Assembly (NCBI GenBank): GCA_947581665.1 | Contig: CANPVI010000011.1 | Location: 1-18,239 of the forward strand | Length of the DNA stretch: 18,239 bases | Origin: an uncultured Atopobiaceae bacterium | Lineage (GTDB): Bacteria; Actinomycetota; Coriobacteriia; Coriobacteriales; Atopobiaceae | Direction of reading: 5' to 3' | Shown: positions 7,558 to 13,926 of the stretch, piece after piece | Numbering within the stretch: position 1 is the first letter of the stretch | Layout: each line of letters begins with the position of its first letter | Position numbers and translations under genes: made by a program | The notes under the pieces: model-generated | What the model was told of the DNA's origin: nothing | Seen by the model: the letters and a program-made list of their open reading frames with translations, nothing else | Database searches by the model: none

Positions 7558-7719
7558 CCACGGGTGTCCTTGCGGTGTAGCTCGTGGCGCGGATGGGCTT
7601 GGGGCGTACGTGAAAGCGCCACCTCTGCGCTTGCGATGTATGAAATGGGTCGGAATCGAGTGGTTTCGCCACGTTTCGCTACACCGCAAGGCACCCGTGG
7701 CACGAGGTACACCGCAAGG
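7558..7719. repeat. Long imperfect inverted repeat with a duplicated right arm
   Basis: The left arm (7558-7581) is the reverse complement of 7678-7700 with a single 1-nt gap. Pairing continues inside with CGTGGCG (7583-7589) against CGCCACG (7667-7673), leaving a loop of about 77 nt. A second, adjacent right arm (7701-7719, CACGAGGTACACCGCAAGG) matches the reverse complement of 7568-7586 at 18 of 19 positions. The left arm can therefore pair with either right arm but not with both. TACACCGCAAGGC is repeated directly at 7680-7692 and 7708-7720. It may be a dispersed palindromic repeat, a MITE-like remnant or a structured RNA; no transposase is present. Confidence 0.7.
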
Positions 7720-7926
7720 CCGGCCCTGGCTTTGGCGGCCCGCATTGTGGTGGCCAAACGCAAGTGCCCCCATCGCCAGACCGTTCGCGGATCGGCTCCA
7801 TAAAGTCATCACAGCTGCGATACGCTCGCGTTTCCTTGCCGCATTTCCCGGCACGCGTCCGTGACCTCGGGCGTTTCGAGGCCGTCTCGGGGTCCTTGCG
7901 ATTTCGCCGCTGGCCATCCCCTATTC

Positions 7927-7965
7927 GTTCGTTATAATCGAACACCCGTTCGGTTTTAGGAGGTG
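7927..7965 (+). promoter_or_regulatory. LexA-controlled dinB promoter: TATAAT box, SOS box and ribosome site
   Basis: A perfect -10 box TATAAT (7933-7938) directly abuts the SOS box CGAAC-ACCC-GTTCG (7939-7952), which fits the Gram-positive LexA consensus CGAAC-N4-GTTCG. The site covers the transcription start, so bound LexA should block initiation. The -35 is weak (TGGCCA at 7911-7916). A further GTTCG at 7927-7931 mirrors the CGAAC half-site around the -10 box. The ribosome site TAGGAGGTG (7957-7965) is followed by ATG at 7968, so the leader is very short. Confidence 0.88.
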
Positions 7966-7967
7966 CC

Positions 7968-9296
7968 ATGGAACATCGCATTCCCGCCTATGCGCCGGTG
8001 CCCACCCTGCCGGGTGCGCTGCCCAAGGATCGCGTGATCGCCCATGTGGACATGAACGCCTTCTACGCGAGCGTCGAGCAGCACCTCCACCCCGAGCTTC
8101 GCGGGCTCGCGATGGCCGTGGCGGGAGATCCGAAGAATCGCCACGGCATCATCCTCGCGAAGTCGCGCGAGGCCAAAGTCTGCGGCGTCTCCACCGGCGA
8201 GGCCATCTGGGAGGCGAGGCAGAAGTGCCCCGGCCTCGTGGTCGTACCTCCAAACTATCCTCTCTACCTGCGCTATTCCAAGCTCTCACGCCAGCTTTAC
8301 TACCGCTACACGAGCCAGGTGGAGCCCTTCGGCCTCGATGAGTGCTGGCTCGACCTCACGGGCTCCCTCGCGTTTCTCGGCGACGACCCCGAGACGATCG
8401 CGCGTGGCATCTCGGAGCAGGTGAAAGCCGAGCTCGGGCTCACGGTCTCCGTGGGGCTCTCCTGGAACAAGGTCTTCGCCAAGCTCGGGAGCGATACCGA
8501 TGACGGCGATGGCGTGCGCGTGGTGACGCGCGAGAACTATCGCGGCTGGGTATGGCCAAGGCCTGCGGGCGACCTCCTCTACGTGGGCCCCGCCACCAAG
8601 CGCAAGCTCGCGGCGATGGGCATCCTCACGATCGGCGCGCTCGCGCGGGCGAGAGACGAGCTCATCCGCGAGCGCTTCGGCGTGGTGGGAGGATGGCTCC
8701 AGGCATTTGCCCGCGGCGAGGACGAGAGCCCGGTGAAGGAGCTGCGCCCCGGCACATGGGACGTGGAACGCGAGGTCAAGGGCGTGGGGAATGGCCTCAC
8801 CGCGCCCCATGACCTCGTGGGCGAGCGCGAGGTGAAGGCGCTCGTCTACCTGCTCTCGGAGTCGGTGGCGCAGCGCCTTCGCGAGGGCCACTGGCGTGCG
8901 CGCACGGTGAGCGTGGGCGTGCGCGATAAGAACCTCAAGGGCTACAGCCGCCAAGTGGTCCTCCCCCTCCCCACCTGCCTCACCTCGCGTGTGGCGGGAG
9001 CCGCGTGGGGGCTCATCAAGGCCTCCGAGCCGCTCGATGCGCGCCATCCCATCCGTGCCCTCCACGTGCGCGCGACGAACCTCGTGGATGCGCGCGAGCC
9101 AGCCCAGAACGATCTCTTCGGCGTCGCCGAGCGCGAACGAGCCCTCGAGCGCCTGGAGGCCGCTCAAGACGCGCTTCGGATGCGCTTCGGTAACCAGTGC
9201 GTGCGACGGCTCTCCGAGCTCTCAGACGAGCAAATGGCACCGCTCGACATCAAGCGCGACAACATCATCCATCCCGTGGGCTACTTCGGCGGGTGA
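7968..9296 (+). CDS. dinB: Y-family DNA polymerase (DinB/UmuC type, Pol IV-like)
   Basis: This is a translesion DNA polymerase of 442 residues, longer than E. coli Pol IV (351). The metal-binding acids are in HVDMNAFYASVE (Asp28) and GLDECWLDLTGS (Asp124, Glu125), so it should be catalytically active, unlike ImuB-type relatives. The steric-gate position, Phe13 in E. coli DinB, is Tyr33 here. The SVGLSWNKVFAKLGSD block (161-176) and a helix-hairpin-helix region (about 200-245) follow, then a little-finger domain (about 265-375). A clamp-binding-like QNDLF motif (380-384) is followed by about 58 more residues. The promoter carries a LexA site, so the gene should belong to the SOS response. A small gene follows at 5 bp and is very probably cotranscribed. 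Confidence 0.93.
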   Translation: MEHRIPAYAPVPTLPGALPKDRVIAHVDMNAFYASVEQHLHPELRGLAMAVAGDPKNRHGIILAKSREAKVCGVSTGEAIWEARQKCPGLVVVPPNYPLYLRYSKLSRQLYYRYTSQVEPFGLDECWLDLTGSLAFLGDDPETIARGISEQVKAELGLTVSVGLSWNKVFAKLGSDTDDGDGVRVVTRENYRGWVWPRPAGDLLYVGPATKRKLAAMGILTIGALARARDELIRERFGVVGGWLQAFARGEDESPVKELRPGTWDVEREVKGVGNGLTAPHDLVGEREVKALVYLLSESVAQRLREGHWRARTVSVGVRDKNLKGYSRQVVLPLPTCLTSRVAGAAWGLIKASEPLDARHPIRALHVRATNLVDAREPAQNDLFGVAERERALERLEAAQDALRMRFGNQCVRRLSELSDEQMAPLDIKRDNIIHPVGYFGG

Positions 9297-9301
9297 GGCG
9301 C

Positions 9302-9562
9302 ATGAAGGGGATTGCGGGACGCAGGAAACGCTATGTGGCGGTGACCGCCGAGTTCTCCGAGGACGGACAGCTGGAGCCTCGGGCCATCACGTGGGATGAC
9401 GGTCGACGCTTCGAGATCGACGAGGTGCGCTCGTGCCGGCGTGCCGCCTCGCTCAAGGCCGGAGGCGACGGGCTCCGCTACACCGTGCGCATCGGCCGCA
9501 ACGTGACGCACCTCTTCTTCGAGGACCCAAGGTGGTTCGTGGAGGAAAAGGTACGGGAATGA
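9302..9562 (+). CDS. Conserved-looking small protein of unknown function, coupled to dinB
   Basis: This is an 86-residue basic protein with no signal peptide or membrane segment. It starts at ATG 9302, 5 bp after the dinB stop, with a GTGAGG ribosome site overlapping the dinB end. Predicted content is mostly beta: YVAVTAEF, RAITWDDGRRFEIDEV, LRYTVRIG, THLFFEDPRWFVEEK. The middle segment SCRRAASLKAGGDGLRYTVRI (44-64) looks like a conserved core. I recall similar small proteins next to Y-family polymerase genes in Clostridia and other Gram-positives, but I cannot name a family with certainty; DUF6504-like proteins next to imuB/dnaE2 are a possible relative. Its position behind a LexA-controlled polymerase suggests an SOS role, perhaps as a polymerase or clamp partner; that role is inference. 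Confidence 0.8.
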   Translation: MKGIAGRRKRYVAVTAEFSEDGQLEPRAITWDDGRRFEIDEVRSCRRAASLKAGGDGLRYTVRIGRNVTHLFFEDPRWFVEEKVRE

Positions 9563-9589
9563 CGCTGGGGCACCGTTCTCCCATTTGCC

Positions 9590-9637
9590 CGAACGGCCCG
9601 CTTGCGGTGCACAGGAGGTGCGCGGCAAGCGGGTTCG
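9590..9637. terminator. Stem-loop downstream of the dinB operon
   Basis: CCCGCTTGC (9597-9605) pairs with GCAAGCGGG (9625-9633), extended by CGAA (9590-9593) with TTCG (9634-9637) across a 3-nt bulge; the loop is 19 nt. It begins 27 bp after the stop of the small dinB-linked gene. No T-run follows, so it may be a 3'-end stabiliser or a Rho-type end rather than a classic intrinsic terminator. Confidence 0.45.
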
Positions 9638-9701
9638 CTCGGGCCTAGCCAAACAGAGCCGTCGTCGCGCCTCGCGCGATGGCTGGCGATCCTTTACTCG
9701 C

Positions 9702-9758
9702 GTCGAGGAGGGTCGGTCGCCGCGCACCTTCGGAGCACCGCAACCGACCCTCCTCGAC
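9702..9758. terminator. 16-bp perfect hairpin between convergent dinB operon and trxB
   Basis: GTCGAGGAGGGTCGGT (9702-9717) is the exact reverse complement of 9743-9758, with a 25-nt loop that contains a CTTCGG. It lies 33 bp beyond the 3' end of the minus-strand trxB and faces the plus-strand dinB operon, so it can act on both transcripts. Neither side has a clear U-tract, so a bidirectional terminator is likely but not proven. Confidence 0.6.
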
Positions 9759-9791
9759 GAAATCAATTCAGAAGATCTTCTTGGAGATGCC

Positions 9792-10730
9792 TTAGATGAC
9801 GATGGCGCCGAGATAGAGGGCGGCGCTCGTGGCGGCGATGGCGCCGTCGGCGACGGCCGTCACGATCTGGCGAAGTGGTTTCTCGCGTACGTCGCCCGCG
9901 GCGAAGAGCCCGGGGGTGGCCGTCTCCATGGCCTCGTTCGTGCGGATCTCGCCGAACTCGTTCACGTCCACGAGCGTGCGCACGATCTCCGAGGCGGGGA
10001 TGTTGCCGATGAAGACGAAGACGCCGAAGGAGCCGGGCTCGTAGGCCTCCTCGGTCGTCTCGCCGGTGACGGTGTCCTCGAGTACGATCCGCTCGGGCAT
10101 CATGGCGCCCTCGAGCGAGAGGATCCGCGTCGTCAGGCGCACCTCGATCTTGGGGTTCTCCATCACCTTGGCGATGAGCGTGGGTTGGGCGCGCAGGTGG
10201 TCCTTGCGCACCACGAGGATGACCTTCGAGGCGAAGCGCGTGAGGAACTCCGCCTCCTCGCACGCGGTGTTGCCACCGCCCACCACGTAGCAGAGCTTGT
10301 CCTTGTAGAACATGCCATCGCAGGTGGCGCAATAGGAGACGCCGTGGCCGCGGAAGGTGTCCTCGCCGGCGAATCCCGCAGGACGCGGAGTACCGCCGGT
10401 GGCGATGATGAGGGCCTTTGATTCGTAGCTCTCGGCGTAGCCAAGGGTGGTGAAGCGGCGTCTCTCAGCGTCCCACGAGATCGACTCGACGCCGTCCAGC
10501 TCGAAGCGCGCGCCGAGATGCTCGGCGTGCGCGTGCATCTTCTCCGCGAGCTCGTAGCCGGTGACCTCCTCGACGCCCGGGTAGTTGTCGATGAGGTCGG
10601 TGAGTCCGAGCTGGCCACCGAAGGTGCCCTGCTCGATGGTGAGGCAGTCGATGGCTGCGCGATCGGCGTAGATCGAGGCGGCGAGGCCGGCGGGGCCGGC
10701 ACCCACGATGACGAGGTCGCTGGATCTCAT
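9792..10730 (-). CDS. trxB: Thioredoxin reductase
   Basis: This FAD-dependent cytosolic enzyme passes electrons from NADPH to thioredoxin. The 312-residue protein has normal length. It has the FAD-binding VIVGAGPAG at 7-15, the redox-active disulfide in SYCATCDG (Cys134, Cys137), the nucleotide-binding GGGNTACEEA (151-160) and the C-terminal GLFAAGDVR FAD motif. The NADPH-specificity segment reads VRKDHLR where E. coli has HRRDGFR: the first and last basic residues are kept and the His is lost. An AAGGAG site precedes the ATG at 10730. No thioredoxin gene lies beside it here. It is separated from the upstream permease by about 130 bp and ends toward the dinB operon hairpins. Confidence 0.95.
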   Translation of the reverse strand: MRSSDLVIVGAGPAGLAASIYADRAAIDCLTIEQGTFGGQLGLTDLIDNYPGVEEVTGYELAEKMHAHAEHLGARFELDGVESISWDAERRRFTTLGYAESYESKALIIATGGTPRPAGFAGEDTFRGHGVSYCATCDGMFYKDKLCYVVGGGNTACEEAEFLTRFASKVILVVRKDHLRAQPTLIAKVMENPKIEVRLTTRILSLEGAMMPERIVLEDTVTGETTEEAYEPGSFGVFVFIGNIPASEIVRTLVDVNEFGEIRTNEAMETATPGLFAAGDVREKPLRQIVTAVADGAIAATSAALYLGAIVI

Positions 10731-10859
10731 CGAGGCTCCTTCGCAAGACGGTGGTCATGAACGGCTATGCGGGACGTGGGAGGTGACGTGCGGACTTCCC
10801 ACGATCCGATAGATACCCCGGAGCGCCCGCCCCGAGGCCACGATCATGCGCGTTCGCCG

Positions 10860-12173
10860 TCAGGCGATGATGAAGCTTATGAGGAAGGCCGCCGCGGCCA
10901 CCCACATGAGGGGCTTCACCTTCGAGTACTGGCCGGTGCAGAGCGAGACGACCACGTAGGTGATGAAGCCGAGGCCGATACCCGTGGAGATGGAGTACGT
11001 GAGGGGGATGCCCGCGACGATCATGAAGCTCGAGATGCCCACGAGCTTGTCGTTCCAGTCGATGTCGCTCACCTGGTCCATCATGAGGTAGCCCACCAGC
11101 ACGAGGGCCCCTGTGGTGGACGGCATGCTCACGATGGAGATGAGCGGCACGAAGAAGGCCGCGACGAAGAAGAGGACGGCCGTCGTGATGGAGGCGAGGC
11201 CGCTCCTGCCGCCGTCAGCCGCGCCCGAGGCGCTCTCGACGTAGGTGGTGATGGAGGACGAGCCCACGAGCCCGCCGATGGCTGCGGAGGCGGAGTCGAC
11301 GACGAGGATCTCGCGGATGTTCTTGATCCTGCCGTCTTCCTCGAGGAAGTCGCCGCTCTTTGCCACCGCGAAGGCGCTTCCCATGGTGTCGAAGAAGTCG
11401 CTCATCAAAAGCGAGAACACGAACATGAGGAGCACCGGATTCACGAGCACCTGCACGATGGCGAGCTGTCCGGTCGGCCCCGCCATGAAGGGCGCGCCGA
11501 AGGTGGAGAAATCGAGGCCGGAGACGATGCCGTCGGGAATGGTGGTCACGCCCATGGGGATGCCGATGATCACGGCGACGATGATGCCGAGGAGGATGCT
11601 CGCGGGCACGTTCAGGCAGTAGAAGATGACCGTGGCGATGATGGAGATGATCGCCACGAGGAAGGTGGGCGAGGTCACGTCGCCGAGGGCCACGAGGGTC
11701 GATTCATCGCTGATGACGACGCCGCCGTTCTTGAGGCCGATGAGGGCGATGAAGAGGCCGAGGCCCGCGGCGATCGCATGGCGAAGCGGCGCGGGGATCG
11801 CGTCCATGATGGCCTCGCGCAGGCCACAGACCACGAGGATGAGGATCACGATGCCCTCGATGAAGACGACGGCCATGGCGGTGCGCCAGTCGCACCCATC
11901 GAGCGCGGAGAGGGTGAAGGCCACGACGGCGTTGATGCCCATGCCGGCTGCGCAGGCGATCGGGCGGTTGGAGAAGATGCCCATGAGGAAGGTGCAAATG
12001 GCGGCGCCGACGCAGGTGGCGGTGACTCCCGCGGCGAAGGGAATGCCCGCCGCCTCAAGCAACCCGGGGTTTACGGCGATGATGTAGGCCATCGCGAGGA
12101 AGGTCGTGAGGCCGGCGCGCATCTCCTGGCCGACCGACGAGCCACGCTCGCGAAGGTGGAAGAAGCTCTCCAT
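10860..12173 (-). CDS. NCS2 family purine permease (AzgA/PbuG-type guanine/hypoxanthine transporter)
   Basis: This integral inner-membrane transporter has 437 residues and 12 or more hydrophobic segments. Signatures of the AzgA/PbuG branch of NCS2 are clear: RAGLTTFLAMAYIIAVNP near the N-terminus (19-36), AAGMGINAVVAFT (about 75-87), SDFFDTMGSAFAVA, and the GSSSITTYVESASGAADGGRSGL block thought to form part of the substrate site. It should import hypoxanthine, guanine or adenine by proton symport; the exact base is not readable. The ATG at 12173 is preceded by a purine-rich AGAGAGGACGAGAG stretch. It lies 112 bp downstream of dut on the same strand, with a strong hairpin between them, so it is probably transcribed on its own. 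Nearby apt would use imported adenine. Confidence 0.92.
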   Translation of the reverse strand: MESFFHLRERGSSVGQEMRAGLTTFLAMAYIIAVNPGLLEAAGIPFAAGVTATCVGAAICTFLMGIFSNRPIACAAGMGINAVVAFTLSALDGCDWRTAMAVVFIEGIVILILVVCGLREAIMDAIPAPLRHAIAAGLGLFIALIGLKNGGVVISDESTLVALGDVTSPTFLVAIISIIATVIFYCLNVPASILLGIIVAVIIGIPMGVTTIPDGIVSGLDFSTFGAPFMAGPTGQLAIVQVLVNPVLLMFVFSLLMSDFFDTMGSAFAVAKSGDFLEEDGRIKNIREILVVDSASAAIGGLVGSSSITTYVESASGAADGGRSGLASITTAVLFFVAAFFVPLISIVSMPSTTGALVLVGYLMMDQVSDIDWNDKLVGISSFMIVAGIPLTYSISTGIGLGFITYVVVSLCTGQYSKVKPLMWVAAAAFLISFIIA

Positions 12174-12235
12174 GAGCTCTCGTCCTCTCTCTCTGGTGCG
12201 AACAGTTCTTATCGTGGTTGACCGGACAAACGTCG

Positions 12236-12279
12236 ACGGGGCGCGAGATCGCGTGGGTTATCGCGACGTCGCGCCCCGT
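12236..12279. terminator. Hairpin between dut and the purine permease gene
   Basis: ACGGGGCGCGA (12236-12246) pairs perfectly with TCGCGCCCCGT (12269-12279). Inside, TCGCG (12249-12253) pairs with CGCGA (12262-12266). It starts 7 bp beyond the dut stop on the minus strand. Only a short GTTTG follows, not a full U-run. It is likely to be the 3' end of the nrdR-dut transcript. Confidence 0.55.
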
Positions 12280-12285
12280 GAAAGC

Positions 12286-12729
12286 CTAGAGGGTTCCGCT
12301 CGAGCCGAAACCGCCCGCCCCGCGGTCGGTCTCGGAGAGTGCGGACACCTCCTTGATGGAAACCTGGGGGACCTCCTGGATGACCAGCTGGGCCACGCGC
12401 TCCCCGCGGGAGATGAAGAGGTCTCGCTCGGGGTCGAGGTTGATGGCGCAGACCTTGAGCTCGCCGCGGTAGTGCGAATCGATGAGGCCCGGGGTGTTGG
12501 CCATGGAGAGGCCCTCCTTGAGGGCGAGGCCGCTCCTGGGCTGCACGAAGCCCGCGTAGCCCTCGGGAATGGCCACGGCGATGCCCGTGGAGACGAGCCT
12601 GCGCTCGAGGGGCTTCAAGGTGACATCCTCGGATGAACGTAGATCGAGGCCGGCATCGCCCTTGTAGGCATACGACGGCAGGTCGACTTCAGGGTCGAGA
12701 CGCTGGACCTCCAGCTCAATTCCCCTCAC
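12286..12729 (-). CDS. dut: dUTP diphosphatase (trimeric dUTPase)
   Basis: The enzyme hydrolyses dUTP to dUMP and pyrophosphate, keeping uracil out of DNA and feeding dTMP synthesis. All five trimeric dUTPase motifs are present in the 147 residues: I (GDAGLDLRSS, 24-33), II (PRSGLALK, 64-71), III (NTPGLIDSHYRGEL, 78-91, catalytic Asp84), IV (GERVAQLVI, 109-117) and V (RGAGGFGSSG, 136-145). Length is standard. The GTG start overlaps the TGA of nrdR by 4 bp (GTGA), so the two genes are translationally coupled. As part of the LysM protein-nrdR-dut strand it may fall under LexA control, though a separate promoter within the group is possible. Confidence 0.96.
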   Translation of the reverse strand: MRGIELEVQRLDPEVDLPSYAYKGDAGLDLRSSEDVTLKPLERRLVSTGIAVAIPEGYAGFVQPRSGLALKEGLSMANTPGLIDSHYRGELKVCAINLDPERDLFISRGERVAQLVIQEVPQVSIKEVSALSETDRGAGGFGSSGTL

Positions 12730-13196
12730 TGCGAATCCTCTTCTCTTTCGCTCGCCAGGCGCTGAAGCTCCCGGGAAAACTCCTCCACGCTGTCGAAATG
12801 GCGATAGACCGATGCGAATCGCACGTAGGCCACCCTGTCGATGTCGAGGAGGCCCCGCATGATCATGTCGCCGATATCCGACGCGCGCACTTCGCTCATG
12901 CCGGAATCACGTACGCGCCCTTCCACGCCGTCGATGAGGCTCTCGAGGGTGGTGAGGTCGACACCGCGCTTGACGGTGGCGCGCACGAGGCCGCGCATGA
13001 GCTTCTCGCGGTCGAAGGGCTCCTTGGCCCCGTTGCGCTTGATGACGACAAGTGGCTGCTCTTCTCGCCGCTCGTAGGTGGTGAAACGATAGCCACAGGC
13101 TTCACATTGCCGGCGTCTGCGTATGGCGTTTTCGTTCTCGGAAGGCCGAGAATCGATCACCTTGGATTCGACGCACCCGCATACGGGACAGCGCAT
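12726..13196 (-). CDS. nrdR: Transcriptional repressor NrdR
   Basis: NrdR represses ribonucleotide reductase genes by sensing ATP/dATP. The 156 residues have the exact family layout: a zinc ribbon with Cys3, Cys6, Cys31 and Cys34 (MRCPVCG...CEACGYRF), the VIDSRPSE signature, and an ATP-cone domain (about 49-139) with VIKRNGAKEPFDREK. The frame is open far upstream, but MRCPVC at ATG 13196, behind an AGGGGG ribosome site, is the family start. It lies 128 bp after the LysM protein gene, enough for a promoter of its own, and overlaps dut by 4 bp. The lexA / division protein / nrdR order is known from Corynebacterium (divS-nrdR) and Mycobacterium. Confidence 0.97.
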   Translation of the reverse strand: MRCPVCGCVESKVIDSRPSENENAIRRRRQCEACGYRFTTYERREEQPLVVIKRNGAKEPFDREKLMRGLVRATVKRGVDLTTLESLIDGVEGRVRDSGMSEVRASDIGDMIMRGLLDIDRVAYVRFASVYRHFDSVEEFSRELQRLASEREEDSQ

Positions 13197-13324
13197 GGGC
13201 CCCCTTTGTCGGCCGGCTGTACCGAAAAACCCTACCACATATTGGGATGGGAGCGTGCTCGAGCCCCATAGCTTCGTATTCCGTAACGTTCTCGTATGAA
13301 TTGGTGATATGCCATTTAGAAGGA

Positions 13325-13864
13325 CTAAGCATGCCATTCGGGCATGAGGAGCTTCTGGCCCGCGTAGATGGTGGCGTTCGGAAGGTCGTTCATCTCCTCG
13401 ACCCAGGAGATGATGCGCCCGCTCTCCACGGGCGGGAGATCCCGGGCATCGAGGATGGAGCGGAGCGTCTCGCCCGAGACGACGATGTGCGGCTCCCACG
13501 AGAGGGCATCGCGGTAGCCGGCGAGCTCGGCGTGCTCCGCAATCGAGCCCACGACGACGCTGAGCGCAGTGAGGAGGCAGAGCGCGAAGAAGATGACGGC
13601 CTGCCCGAGGGCCATGGGCCGCGCGCCCTCCACGGGCGCCTCGTGCGCGGGCTCGGCATCCTCCCAGCCGCTCGAGAAATCGAGCGGGAGCGCCTCCGCG
13701 TCGATCGCCACGGCGAGGATCGAGGCATCCGACTCGGCGTTCGGTCGGGCTTCCGGGCGATCCCGTAGGCCGCCCTCCCAAAGCACGAGGGACAGGCGGC
13801 CCTCCCCGTGGTGCTGGCTTGACTCACGCAAGCGTGCAGGTGATTGGCTGTGTGCGGTGGCCAT
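13325..13864 (-). CDS. LysM-domain membrane protein, probable SOS cell-division inhibitor (YneA/DivS type)
   Basis: This 179-residue single-pass membrane protein is transcribed divergently from lexA. Residues 1-84 are a low-complexity, partly acidic cytoplasmic tail. Residues 85-107 form a transmembrane helix (ALGQAVIFFALCLLTALSV). Residues 126-176 form a LysM-like domain with IVVSGETLRSIL, ISWVEEMNDL and AGQKLLMP. The LysM part resembles B. subtilis YneA (GDTLWSIA, EWV..KN.L, PGDELVIP), the LexA-controlled division suppressor. Corynebacterium DivS and Mycobacterium Rv2719c occupy the same place beside lexA. ATG 13864 is chosen for its GAGGGGAGGG ribosome site; a GTG at 13933 would sit inside a LexA box. 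The long cytoplasmic tail is unlike the short N-terminus of YneA. Location and domain are seen; the function is inferred. Confidence 0.82.
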   Translation of the reverse strand: MATAHSQSPARLRESSQHHGEGRLSLVLWEGGLRDRPEARPNAESDASILAVAIDAEALPLDFSSGWEDAEPAHEAPVEGARPMALGQAVIFFALCLLTALSVVVGSIAEHAELAGYRDALSWEPHIVVSGETLRSILDARDLPPVESGRIISWVEEMNDLPNATIYAGQKLLMPEWHA

Positions 13865-13926
13865 GGGCCCTCCCCTCGTGCGGTTCTTGGAAAACCTAGC
13901 ATCCAAACCCAACAAGAATTGCGGAC

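Larger units (their letters stand above)
7404..7967. other. 564-bp gene-free region upstream of dinB
   Basis: I find no convincing gene here. Short open frames exist in several frames, but they lack ribosome sites and their coding overlaps the repeat described separately. The region holds an AT-rich patch at about 7471-7500, the inverted-repeat element at 7558-7719, and the LexA-regulated dinB promoter at its right end. No obvious intrinsic terminator for the upstream hydrolase gene is visible right after 7403. Confidence 0.7.

Noticed and set aside
7532..7864. Possible small plus-strand gene (110 codons) in the region before dinB
   Set aside because: It overlaps the inverted repeat, is Pro/Arg/Trp-rich without a recognisable fold, and lacks a good ribosome site. 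Competing open frames exist on the other strand over the same bases.
10775..10803. Hairpin CGTGGGAGGT / ACTTCCCACG between trxB and the permease as a terminator
   Set aside because: The G-T wobble pairs only in plus-strand RNA and gives a mismatch in minus-strand RNA, where both genes lie. No U-tract follows either.
12199..12208. CGAACAGTTC near the permease start as a LexA box
   Set aside because: The half-sites GAAC and GTTC are separated by 1 nt rather than 4, which does not fit the LexA spacing.
10767..12221. Long open frame on the plus strand (484 codons) opposite the purine permease
   Set aside because: It is composed of His, Asp, Glu, Gly and Arg runs typical of an antisense shadow in GC-rich DNA. 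The minus strand encodes a full, recognisable NCS2 transporter.
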